Part shown: positions 18,184 to 25,592 of the stretch, one piece after another
How positions within the stretch are numbered: the stretch's first letter is position 1
How the letters are laid out: every line of letters starts with the position of its first letter
From: CAZBWP01 sp964630265
Lineage (GTDB): Bacteria > Pseudomonadota > Alphaproteobacteria > Rhodospirillales > Defluviicoccaceae
Length of the DNA: 36,292 nt
Direction of reading: 5' to 3'
Assembly: GCA_964630265.1 (NCBI GenBank)
Contig: CAZVRW010000028.1
Location: 1-36,292, forward strand
Notes under the pieces: model-generated
Databases searched by the model: none
The model's input: the letters and a program-made list of their open reading frames with translations, nothing else
Told to the model about the DNA's origin: nothing
Position numbers and translations under genes: made by a program

Positions 18184-18654
18184 TCACGTCAGGATGGGAT
18201 CTTGCCCCGGCGCCAGCACCGGGATCGGCACGACATCGGGCGGCAGCGCGCTCGCGGTCGGAACCCGCGGACGCAGGGTCGCGATGAGATGGGCGGCAAC
18301 GCCGTGGCAGTGGTCGAGATGGATCCGGGCCCAGGTGCAGAACAGCCCGCCGTTGACCTCGAACACCATGACGTCGGGATCGGCGGCGACGGCATGCATG
18401 GCGGCCGCCAGGTCGCTGCTGTAGCCGACGTAAACCCAGTCCGGGCTGACGCCCGAATGCCAGATCACGAACACGCCGCTGACGCCGGCGAGCCCCTGGG
18501 CCTCCGGATCAACATGCGGCAGCCGGAAGAACCGCCCCGCCGGCGACCGGGTCCATCGCGGGTCGTAGCGGGGCCGCTGTGCGATCGCTGACTTTCTGGC
18601 GCCACCGAACACGGGGTCCACCTTTTGACGGAATCTCGAGAGGAACGCTACCAC
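18184..18654 (-). CDS. Hypothetical protein with a GIY-YIG-like motif
   Basis: A 156-residue protein that I do not firmly recognise. The centre, GVFVIWHSGVSPDWVYVGYS followed by SDLAAAM, has the spacing of the two-part GIY-YIG nuclease signature in degenerate form (GVF and VYVG). The usual downstream Arg and Glu are not evident, so any nuclease activity is doubtful. The later part (VMVFEVNGGLFCTWARI) looks like a second beta-rich unit, and the C-terminus is proline-rich. The GTG start at 18654 lacks a clear ribosome site. I recall comparable hypothetical proteins in Rhodospirillales; that is memory, not a search. Confidence 0.6.
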   Translation of the reverse strand: MVAFLSRFRQKVDPVFGGARKSAIAQRPRYDPRWTRSPAGRFFRLPHVDPEAQGLAGVSGVFVIWHSGVSPDWVYVGYSSDLAAAMHAVAADPDVMVFEVNGGLFCTWARIHLDHCHGVAAHLIATLRPRVPTASALPPDVVPIPVLAPGQDPILT

Positions 18655-18848
18655 GCTGACCGCAGGCCGAACCGCTCTCGGTCCGATGCCCGCACACGAT
18701 GATGCTTCAACATGCTTAACAGACGCTTATGCGCCGGCGATGCCTCCTGCGGACCTGCGTCGTCCGGGTCGACGGGAGAAACGGCTGGGCTGCGGTCCAA
18801 CCATTTGCTAGCGTGCCGACGCGGTCGCGGCGGGCGGAGAGGATCACG

Positions 18849-19655
18849 ATGAACGGGGCTGGCAGCATTCGCGAATTCAAGGTCGGCGCCGTCATCAGCC
18901 AGGGGTTCTCGGTGTTTTTCCGGAACATCGCCGCCTTCCTGGCACTCGGGGCGATCGTGCTGTCGCCGCTGGCCGTGCTGAACCTGTTCTCTTTCGAGGC
19001 GTTCGTCGGCGACGGCATTCCCGCCCCGGGCGGTTTCGAGATGTCGGTTGACCCGGCGGACGACGGCGTTCCCGATGCTGGTGCGATCGGTTTCGGGATG
19101 ACCTACGGGCTGCTGCAGTTGCTGCTGTCGGTGCTGCTCACCGCGGCGGCGGTGTTTCTCACGGTCCGCGAGATCCGCGGCCGACGCGCCAGCATCAGCG
19201 AGGCGCTGCGCATCGGCCTCGGTCGGGTGCTGCCGGTGCTCGGTGTTGCCCTGCTCGTCAGCCTGGCCGTCGGCCTCGGCTTCATCTTGCTGATTATTCC
19301 CGGGTTGATCTTGTTGGTGATGTTCTGGGTCGCCGTGCCGGTTGCCGTCGTCGAGCGTCCGGGCGTGCTGGCGAGCCTCGGCCGCAGCGCCGACCTGACG
19401 CGGGGGCACCGTTGGAAGATCCTCGCCATCCTCGCTCTCATGATGCTGATCGCCATCGGCTTCACGCCCCTCGCCGGCGTCGCCGCCTGGCTGCTCTCAT
19501 GGGTCCTCGGCACGTTCGGCCTGGTCGTCGCCGATTATCTCTGGAGCATCGTCGTCGGCAGCATCTCGGCGGTGATGCCGGCGGTGACCTATCACCACCT
19601 GCGGAGCGTCAAGGAAGGCACCGACATCGCGCAACTCGCCGCGGTCTTCGACTGA
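18849..19655 (+). CDS. Multi-pass membrane protein, YciC-like
   Basis: A 268-residue integral membrane protein with about five or six hydrophobic helices and a small polar insert near residues 59-75. The segment LLIIPGLILLVMFWVAVPVA, followed by VVERPGVLASLGRSADLTRGHRWKIL, is typical of the YciC / glycerophosphodiester-phosphodiesterase membrane-domain group, in which the ERPG and SxxLTxGxRW motifs recur. The function is unknown. The ATG at 18849 has GGAGAGG about 6 bases upstream and is preferred over a longer upstream frame. It converges on the DUF6494-like gene. Confidence 0.8.
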   Translation: MNGAGSIREFKVGAVISQGFSVFFRNIAAFLALGAIVLSPLAVLNLFSFEAFVGDGIPAPGGFEMSVDPADDGVPDAGAIGFGMTYGLLQLLLSVLLTAAAVFLTVREIRGRRASISEALRIGLGRVLPVLGVALLVSLAVGLGFILLIIPGLILLVMFWVAVPVAVVERPGVLASLGRSADLTRGHRWKILAILALMMLIAIGFTPLAGVAAWLLSWVLGTFGLVVADYLWSIVVGSISAVMPAVTYHHLRSVKEGTDIAQLAAVFD

Positions 19656-19679
19656 CCCCGCGACGACGACGGCCTCGTG

Positions 19680-19883
19680 TCAGTCGATCTCCAGCTTGCC
19701 GTCGATGGTGATGTCCAAGGCAATGCCGGCGACGGTGACGCGGGCGGTGGCGGCAAGCGGTCCGGACGGCAGGGTGCCCGCCTCGGCGGCGGCGCGCACC
19801 GCCTTTTCGATTTCGCGCTGGCTGGTGACGCCGAGCGTCTTCAGGAATTTGCGCGTCGACATATTGAGGGCGTCTTCGTTCAT
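19680..19883 (-). CDS. Small DUF6494-like protein
   Basis: A 67-residue protein beginning MNEDALNMSTRKFLKTLGVT and continuing SQREIEKAVRAA, with a C-terminal beta-rich half ending in TIDGKLEID. I recognise this pattern as the uncharacterised DUF6494 family. The start is well supported by GGAGG with 5 bases to the ATG at 19883; longer in-frame readings lack such support. It lies 20 bases downstream of the DUF6352-like gene on the same strand, so it is probably the last gene of the formate dehydrogenase accessory transcript. Confidence 0.8.
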   Translation of the reverse strand: MNEDALNMSTRKFLKTLGVTSQREIEKAVRAAAEAGTLPSGPLAATARVTVAGIALDITIDGKLEID

Positions 19884-19903
19884 CGGGACCTCCGGGATGC
19901 GGG

Positions 19904-20908
19904 TTAGGCCGGCGCCATTACTGGCAGGTTGACGAGCAGGTTCTGCGGCTTCAGCCGGAGCCGGTTGTCCGCCGCCATCGCCATGCCGAGATAAACGGGC
20001 CGGCCGGCCATCTCCGGCAGCACCGCCGCCGGCGTCTTGAACTCCAGACGAAACAGCGCGAGCAGCCGCTGGAGACGGTCCTCCGTCACCTCTTGCTCGG
20101 ACCACAGATCGTTGAGGATCGCCGTCGCCTCGGTATCGAGGCCGATGTGCCAGCGCCAGCGCTCATCACGGATCGCGGCCACCGGTTGGATGCTCACATC
20201 CGCCCCGAGGAAGTGGCGGATCCAGGCCTCGAGCACGCGGGCCAGCGCGTCCTGGCCATAGCGGGTAAACGCCGCGTCGAACACCAGATCGTAGGCATCG
20301 CTCCGCGACCAGTATGTGTCCGTCCCCTCGGGGTCGAGGACGTCGAGAGTCACCCGTCGCGGCGCCGCCTCGGCGCGGAGCGCCCCCGGTCCGGTATCGC
20401 CGCGTGCCGCCAGCATGGTCAGCGTCTCGTCGTCGGCCATGAGGATGCGACCCTCCTCGATCGTCACCCGCTGCGGACGAAACAGCAGTTCGGCGGCGCG
20501 CGCCCGGAGCCCGTCGTCCGATCCCTCCAACATGCGGCGGACGATCACCTGCACGACGTGATCGATGAACAATGGCGGTACGCCGTCGACGCGGCCGCGC
20601 GCCGCATCAAGATAGAAGGCCTCAAGCGTCGGCCGGGCAAGCAATTCGTCGCGGAAGCGCAGGAAGACCGCGTAGTTGTCGCGCGCGTCGGGATCGGCGA
20701 GCGTGCCGAGGCGCCCCGGCGAAACGTCGATCAGCGGGTTTTCCGTCAGGTCGCGATGCAGCGTCAGTTCGGCATGGCAGGACTCCGGCTGCGGGCGGAT
20801 CTCCGGCCGCTCCAAGTAGGCGACGAGAAACGGGTCCGTGGCGACGAGGCGGCCGTCGGCGGTTCGGGCGAGCAGATGATAGCCAGATCGGTGCCAGAAG
20901 TCGGGCAT
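19904..20908 (-). CDS. DUF6352-like protein of the formate dehydrogenase locus
   Basis: A 334-residue soluble protein without a known catalytic motif. The N-terminus MPDFWHRSGYHLLARTADGR and VATDPFLVAYLERPEIRP match what I recall of DUF6352, a family seen beside alphaproteobacterial formate dehydrogenases. A central DTYWSRSDAYDLVFD and a C-terminal RWRWHIGLDTEATAILNDLW are other likely conserved blocks. It follows the Fe-S protein gene by 26 bases on the same strand. No signal peptide, so it is cytoplasmic. The role is unknown; assembly of the dehydrogenase is inferred from position. Confidence 0.85.
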   Translation of the reverse strand: MPDFWHRSGYHLLARTADGRLVATDPFLVAYLERPEIRPQPESCHAELTLHRDLTENPLIDVSPGRLGTLADPDARDNYAVFLRFRDELLARPTLEAFYLDAARGRVDGVPPLFIDHVVQVIVRRMLEGSDDGLRARAAELLFRPQRVTIEEGRILMADDETLTMLAARGDTGPGALRAEAAPRRVTLDVLDPEGTDTYWSRSDAYDLVFDAAFTRYGQDALARVLEAWIRHFLGADVSIQPVAAIRDERWRWHIGLDTEATAILNDLWSEQEVTEDRLQRLLALFRLEFKTPAAVLPEMAGRPVYLGMAMAADNRLRLKPQNLLVNLPVMAPA

Positions 20909-20934
20909 GCACGTTTCCCCGGGTTCTCAAAGAG

Positions 20935-22977
20935 TCAGCGATCGGCGTCGCGCTTCTGCTGGGCCAACTGCGCGCGGGCGCGCTCGAGCAGGTCGTCCTC
21001 GGTGGTGCGCATCCGTGGCCGCGGGCCGGCGGCCATCGGCTGTGGCTCGTCGAACTGGGCAATCACCCGGCAGTCCTCGCACATCTTGATGATTTCGATG
21101 CGCCCCGGCGCGGCGAACATGGAGTGCCCGGCCAGCCGATCGACCAGCCGCTCGATCGTCGACCGGGTGCCGAAGGGCTTGCCGCAGCGAACGCAATGCC
21201 AGGGCTCCTCCTGCTTCAGCACCCGCTTGCGCCGGGCATCGTCGGTGAAGTCCAGGCGCGGCACCAGCGTCACCGCATTCTCGGGACAGGTGGTGCGGCA
21301 GAGCCCACACTGGACGCAGCGCTCCTCGGTGAAGCCGAGCTCGGGCATGTCGGCGTTGGCGCCGAGCGCACCGGTCGGGCAGGCACCGACGCAGGCAAGG
21401 CAGAGCGTGCACGCCGCTTGGTCGACGAGGACCTGACCGAACGGTGCCGCGTCGGCGAGGGCGATGACATCGACGGGGGCCGGCGCCTGGGCGTGCAGGT
21501 GGCGAAGCGCCAGGGACTGCGTCGTCCGCTTGTCATCGAGGATGCGGAAGCCGGCGGCCGTGGCGACGGGGCGCGGCGGCGCCAGCGCGTAGAGGCGCTG
21601 CTCCAACTCCGCCGGATCGGCGATCTCGTCGATCGCCACGCGCTCGCCGCCGTAGCCGAGCCCGCCGAGGATCGCCGCCAACAGTTGCGCGTGCCCGCGC
21701 ATCGGCTCCAGCGCGTCGCGGTGCTCCGGCCCGGCGAGCAGCCGCACCTGCGCCGCCCCGTAGGCCAGGGCCGCGAGCAGAAAATCCAGGCCGATCATCG
21801 TGATCTCGTTGACGACGAAGGGCAGCACATTGGCCGGCAGGCCGCGGCCGGTACGGGCCAGCAGCGTGATCGTCGCGTCCCCGCGTCGGGCATCATGGAC
21901 CAACAGCACCGGCAGCATGCCGCCGCCGGTCCGATAGGTGCGAAGCAGCGTGCGCAGCCGCTCGAATAGCGCATTGCCGCTGGGCAGATCGAAGACGATG
22001 GCGCCGGTCGGGCAGACGCTGGCGCAGGCGCCGTGCCCCGAACAGATCGCCGCATCGACGGCGGTGTGGTCGCCGGCGGGCTGGATGGCGCCGGTGGGGC
22101 AGACGGCGAGGCAGAGGTCGCAGCCGACGATCTCGTTGCGCTTGTGCGCGCAGATCGCCGGATCGACGCGGAGATAGCGGGGCTTCTCGAAGGTGCCGAC
22201 GAGGTCGGCGGCGGCGAACAGCGCTTTCTGGACGGCGACCAAGTCCGACGGCTCGGCGCGGACATAGCCGTCGCGGAGATCGGGGGCGGGAAACAGCGGC
22301 GTGCCGCCCGACAGGTCGACAAGCACATCGCAGCGCCAGACGGCACCGTCCTGCCCGGGCAAGAAGGCGAAGCCGGCGCGGGCGGACGGCGAGTACGCCG
22401 CGAAGTCGTCGATCGTCAGTTCGAACGCCCCGAGCCGGCCGGCGGCGCCGCGGATACGCCCGCGGAACACCGGAACGTCGATCACCGGTCCGGGCAGCAG
22501 GTCGTCTCCGCCCGCGAGCAGGCAGGTGACGTTGAGCCGCCCGGAGAGCTGCCGGGCGGCCTCGATGGCCGCTTCGCCAAAGCCGTACACCAGCGCGACG
22601 CCAGCGGACGCGATTTCGATCGCCGGCGTCGGGGCAATGTCGCTTGCCGCCTCGGCGATCAGCGCCGCCATCTTCGCCGCCGCCTGGTCGCCCTCGTCGG
22701 ACCAGCCGGCACGTTCACGGATGTTGACGAAGGCGGGGCGTGTCGCGGCGCCGAGTTCGCCGGCAATCTCGTCGAACAGCGGCGCCTCCTGCGTGCAACA
22801 GACGAGCAGCGGCGCGTCGCTCGCCGCCGCGTCGCGAAAGGTCTCGATCTGCGAGCGGCAGAGGTGCGTCTGCAGCACTGGTTCGTCGGTCTCGAGTGCC
22901 CGCGCCAGCGCGCGGACGTCGATGGCCATGGTCTTTTCGCAGTCGCAAACGAGGACGCGTTTGCCGTTAACCTGCAT
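20935..22977 (-). CDS. Large 4Fe-4S protein with HdrA-like N-terminus and C-terminal Cys ribbon
   Basis: A 680-residue cytoplasmic protein. The first 70 residues carry paired cysteines (C11 and C13 in CDCEKTM, C40, C60-C61 in LLVCCTQEAPLF) in a pattern resembling the N-terminal segment of heterodisulfide reductase HdrA. Four ferredoxin-type [4Fe-4S] motifs follow: C276 with CDLCLAVCPTGAI, CSGHGACASVCPTGAI, C523 in CTLCLACVGACPTGAL, and CVQCGLCRTTCPENAV. Near the C-terminus CVRCGKPF and MCEDCR form a possible zinc or rubredoxin-like ribbon. The start at 22977 has GGAGGAA five bases upstream; a longer frame exists but is unsupported. It diverges from the DUF3305-like gene. It probably moves electrons or builds clusters for the dehydrogenase; this is inference. 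Confidence 0.88.
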   Translation of the reverse strand: MQVNGKRVLVCDCEKTMAIDVRALARALETDEPVLQTHLCRSQIETFRDAAASDAPLLVCCTQEAPLFDEIAGELGAATRPAFVNIRERAGWSDEGDQAAAKMAALIAEAASDIAPTPAIEIASAGVALVYGFGEAAIEAARQLSGRLNVTCLLAGGDDLLPGPVIDVPVFRGRIRGAAGRLGAFELTIDDFAAYSPSARAGFAFLPGQDGAVWRCDVLVDLSGGTPLFPAPDLRDGYVRAEPSDLVAVQKALFAAADLVGTFEKPRYLRVDPAICAHKRNEIVGCDLCLAVCPTGAIQPAGDHTAVDAAICSGHGACASVCPTGAIVFDLPSGNALFERLRTLLRTYRTGGGMLPVLLVHDARRGDATITLLARTGRGLPANVLPFVVNEITMIGLDFLLAALAYGAAQVRLLAGPEHRDALEPMRGHAQLLAAILGGLGYGGERVAIDEIADPAELEQRLYALAPPRPVATAAGFRILDDKRTTQSLALRHLHAQAPAPVDVIALADAAPFGQVLVDQAACTLCLACVGACPTGALGANADMPELGFTEERCVQCGLCRTTCPENAVTLVPRLDFTDDARRKRVLKQEEPWHCVRCGKPFGTRSTIERLVDRLAGHSMFAAPGRIEIIKMCEDCRVIAQFDEPQPMAAGPRPRMRTTEDDLLERARAQLAQQKRDADR

Positions 22978-23092
22978 GCACTGTTCCTCCCGGCCGTGCG
23001 GCCATCTTTCTTTACGCCCAGTGTTTCCCATATGCTCATCGGATTGCAACACCGCACGGATGGATAGGCGCATCCGATTGATAGGGGACGCC

Positions 23093-23653
23093 ATGGCGCC
23101 GTCCGAGATCAGATCAACGCCGCCGGTCGCCCGGATGACGCTCGGCGTCGTCGCCGAGCATCGCGAGAGCCATCATGCCTGGGCCACCGCCACGTGGCGG
23201 CCGACGGCGGTGATCGCCGGCGGTGGACCCGACGATGCGCCGCGGCTGCTCGATCGGGCGCCGGGGGTGGCGCGCTGGTACCTGGGGCGAGTCGCCGTCG
23301 AGTTGTTTCCCAGGGAAACCCCTGGCTATCTGGAGAACCTGGCGAGCGGTCGGCCGCAGGTCTTCGTGGTGCTGCGCCGGCGCGGCGACGCCGCGGGCGT
23401 CATGCCGTTTCTCGCCACGGTCTGTCCGTTTGAGGCCCAGGGTTATCTCGACAGCGGCGAGGACGTGGTCGAGGGCGTGGCCATGCCGCCGGCGCTGGTA
23501 GCCTGGATCGAGGCCTTCGTCGCCCGCCACCTCCTGGACGAGCCGTTCGTCAAACGCCGGCAGAAGCCGAAGCGGGAGGTCGCCGAGGCCGATCCGTTCC
23601 GCCGCGAGCCGCCAGTGGCGCGGGGGCGCGACGGAGGTGATCGTGGCCGTTGA
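23093..23653 (+). CDS. DUF3305-like protein
   Basis: A 186-residue protein. The blocks MTLGVVAEHRESHHAWATAT WRP-like, WYLGRVAVELFPRETPGYLENL, PQVFVVLRRR and VCPFEAQGYLDSGEDVVEGV, followed by MPPALVAWIEAFV, match the DUF3305 family that accompanies formate dehydrogenase genes. The tail after about residue 155 is basic and variable. The ATG at 23093 has AGGGG five bases upstream; an ATG at 23060 is possible. Its end overlaps the start of the next gene. The function is not known. Confidence 0.87.
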   Translation: MAPSEIRSTPPVARMTLGVVAEHRESHHAWATATWRPTAVIAGGGPDDAPRLLDRAPGVARWYLGRVAVELFPRETPGYLENLASGRPQVFVVLRRRGDAAGVMPFLATVCPFEAQGYLDSGEDVVEGVAMPPALVAWIEAFVARHLLDEPFVKRRQKPKREVAEADPFRREPPVARGRDGGDRGR

Positions 23654-24296
23654 CCGCGAAAGTCCGTTCGCCCGCTGGTCGCGGCTGAAGCGGGCGCAGA
23701 GCAGACACGTCTCATCGTCGCAAGCAGTGCCGGCGGAGCCACGGCTGCCACCGGCCGCGCCGGAGGCATCGCCGCCGAGGCCTGCGCCGATGTCGCCAGA
23801 CGTGCCGCCAGACGCGCCCATGGACATACGGCCAGACGGACCGCTGGATGCGCCGGTGGGCGAGGGGGACCTGCCGGACCCTGAAACCCTCGGCAAGGAC
23901 GGCGATTTCGCCGCCTACTTAAGGGATGGTGTGCCGGAAGTCCTGCAGCGCCGGGCGCTCCGCGCCCTCTGGCGGAGCGACCCGGTTCTGGCCAATCTCG
24001 ATGGCCTCAACGATTACGACGAAGACTTCCGCCACGTCGGCACCGTCGCCCAGGCCGTGCAGACCGCCTGGCGGGCCGGTCGTGGCTATGCCGTCGACGA
24101 CGCTGCCGCGGCAGGGTCCCCAGACGTTGCGCCCGCTGCCGAGGCGATCGCCGATGCTGGGGCGGCGCCGAAGATCAAGACGGATGCTCCGCCCGCCGGA
24201 GACGACACGATCGACGCCGCAGCGGCTTCAGAGGATGGGGTGGAGGACGCTGCCGATGCCGCCCGGCGCGCCGGCGGTCCGGTGTCGGGCGGCTGA
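23643..24296 (+). CDS. DUF3306-like protein
   Basis: A 217-residue protein starting with a GTG at 23643, which has a near-perfect GGAGGTGATC site immediately upstream and overlaps the end of the DUF3305-like gene by 11 bases. The N-terminus FARWSRLKR, the core LPDPETLGKDGDFAAYLRDG and VPEVLQRRALRALWRSDPV, and then LDGLNDYDEDF are the marks of DUF3306. It has a proline-rich segment (about 28-70) and an Ala/Asp-rich low-complexity C-terminus after about residue 150. The role is unknown; the pair with DUF3305 is conserved beside formate dehydrogenase. It ends 32 bases before the assembly gap. Confidence 0.87.
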   Translation: MAVDRESPFARWSRLKRAQSRHVSSSQAVPAEPRLPPAAPEASPPRPAPMSPDVPPDAPMDIRPDGPLDAPVGEGDLPDPETLGKDGDFAAYLRDGVPEVLQRRALRALWRSDPVLANLDGLNDYDEDFRHVGTVAQAVQTAWRAGRGYAVDDAAAAGSPDVAPAAEAIADAGAAPKIKTDAPPAGDDTIDAAAASEDGVEDAADAARRAGGPVSGG

Positions 24297-24616
24297 TCCG
24301 TCGCCGCGCGCCTGACCCTTGCCGGGCGNNNNNNNNNNNNNNNNNNNNNNNNNNNNNNNNNNNNNNNNNNNNNNNNNNNNNNNNNNNNNNNNNNNNNNNN
24401 NNNNNNNNNNNNNNNNNNNNNNNNNNNNGCGCCTGACCCTTGCCGGGCGACGAAACCGGCCCGCAATCGCCGCAGCGCATGCGGACGATTTGTCATTGAC
24501 ACTCTCTGGCGTGTGCGGGACGATGCTAAGAGTCATGAGATTTGCGGCTCGTGATCCAAGCGCGCTGAAGTAGCGCAACAATCATAAATAATTAACCGCA
24601 AGGAGGAAACGCCACC
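24297..24616. other. Intergenic region containing a 100-N assembly gap
   Basis: 320 bases between the DUF3306-like and TorD-like genes, including 100 unknown bases at 24329-24428. The gap is bounded on both sides by the identical 21-bp sequence GCGCCTGACCCTTGCCGGGC plus G (24308-24328 and 24429-24449). To the right, TTGACA at 24496-24501 could be the -35 box of the formate dehydrogenase promoter, but no good -10 follows. AAGGAGGAA at about 24600 is the ribosome site for the next gene. No gene is visible in the known bases. Confidence 0.85.
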
Positions 24617-25225
24617 GTGCTGCCAATGCGCAGCCAGAGTCTAAGTTTGCCTGAAGAAGATGCGCTGCGCGCCCACTTCTACGGGCTACTGGCGCGTCTT
24701 CTGAGTGCGCCGCCGAATGCCGACCTGCTCGTCACCCTAAGCCGACTGGATGGCGACGACAGCGACATCGGTTGCGGCTTGGCCGCCTTGGGCGCGATGG
24801 CGGCGGGCGTCACCGCAGAGCAGGCTGAAGAAGAATTCTCAGACCTATTCATCGGCCTGACCGAGGGCGATCTGCGCCCCTATGGCTCCTATTATCTGAC
24901 CGGTTTTCTCTTCGAGAAGCCTCTCGCCGACCTGCGCTGGGACATGCAGAGGCTGGGCATCGAGCGCGCCGAGGGGGTGGTCGAACCGGAGGACCATGTC
25001 GCCTCGCTGTGCGAGATCATGCACGGCTTGATCACCGGCGCGTTCGGCAGTCCGGCGGACTTGGCGACGCAACGCAGCTTTTTCGAGTCGCACGTGGCGA
25101 CCTGGGCGCCGCGCTTTTTTGAAGATCTGGAGGAGGCCCCCCGGGCGCATCTCTATGGGCCGGTGGGGACCATCGGCCGGACGTTCATGGCCGTGGAGCG
25201 AGAAGCCTTCTCCATGGTCGGCTGA
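24617..25225 (+). CDS. TorD-family chaperone for the formate dehydrogenase
   Basis: A 202-residue all-helical cytoplasmic chaperone of the TorD/DmsD family, which binds the Tat signal of molybdoenzymes and guides cofactor insertion before export. Recognisable blocks are LRAHFYGLLARLLSAPP at 17-33, the family hallmark EEEFSDLFIG followed by RPYGSYYLTGFLFEKPLADL, EPEDHVASLCEIM, and the C-terminal FFESHVATWAPRFFEDLE. It starts with GTG at 24617 preceded by AAGGAGGAA. It is upstream of the Tat-signal genes and transcribed with them, so the catalytic subunit at 25593 is its likely client. Confidence 0.92.
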   Translation: MLPMRSQSLSLPEEDALRAHFYGLLARLLSAPPNADLLVTLSRLDGDDSDIGCGLAALGAMAAGVTAEQAEEEFSDLFIGLTEGDLRPYGSYYLTGFLFEKPLADLRWDMQRLGIERAEGVVEPEDHVASLCEIMHGLITGAFGSPADLATQRSFFESHVATWAPRFFEDLEEAPRAHLYGPVGTIGRTFMAVEREAFSMVG

Positions 25226-25352
25226 CGGCACCGGCGACCCTGGGGCCGCCGGCGCGCACATGGGTGATCGCTCGCGGCGAGCGCCCGAGCATTCTCTCCC
25301 GCCCCTCGGGTGGCGTGAGGGCCGGTTCTTGGACTGAGGGAGACACATTCGC

Positions 25353-25568
25353 ATGAGCCAGGACACGAAGACGCAGGACACGAAGACGACGGTGAGCCGT
25401 CGGGCGTTCATCACCCGCGCGGGACTGGCGGCCGGCTCCGCCGGTGCGGCAGTCGCAGCGCTGAGGGGGGAGCGGGCGGCGGCCTCGACGGTCTCGGTCG
25501 GTCGGCAGGTGGCCGGCTATCACGAGACCGAACACGTGCGGCGAGCCTACGAACTCGCCCGCTTTTAA
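25353..25568 (+). CDS. Small Tat-signal protein of the formate dehydrogenase region
   Basis: A 71-residue protein dominated by a twin-arginine signal: S15-R16-R17-A-F-I, followed by a hydrophobic stretch to about residue 38. The short mature part ends in GYHETEHVRRAYELARF. It matches the small formate dehydrogenase region TAT target family found directly upstream of the catalytic subunit gene. A 15-bp perfect tandem duplication near the start repeats QDTKT. It lies 24 bases before the catalytic subunit gene and has a role that is not established. Confidence 0.88.
   Translation: MSQDTKTQDTKTTVSRRAFITRAGLAAGSAGAAVAALRGERAAASTVSVGRQVAGYHETEHVRRAYELARF
25359..25388 (+). repeat. Perfect 15-bp tandem duplication
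   Basis: CAGGACACGAAGACG occurs twice in succession (25359-25373 and 25374-25388) inside the small Tat-protein gene, duplicating five codons ahead of the twin-arginine motif. The frame is kept. Confidence 0.9.
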
Positions 25569-25592
25569 GAACCGCGCAAGGAGGAAACATCC

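Noticed and set aside
24308..24449. CRISPR or mobile-element ends suggested by the 21-bp direct repeats
   Set aside because: Only two copies exist, placed exactly at the N-run edges, which is better explained by contig-end overlap.
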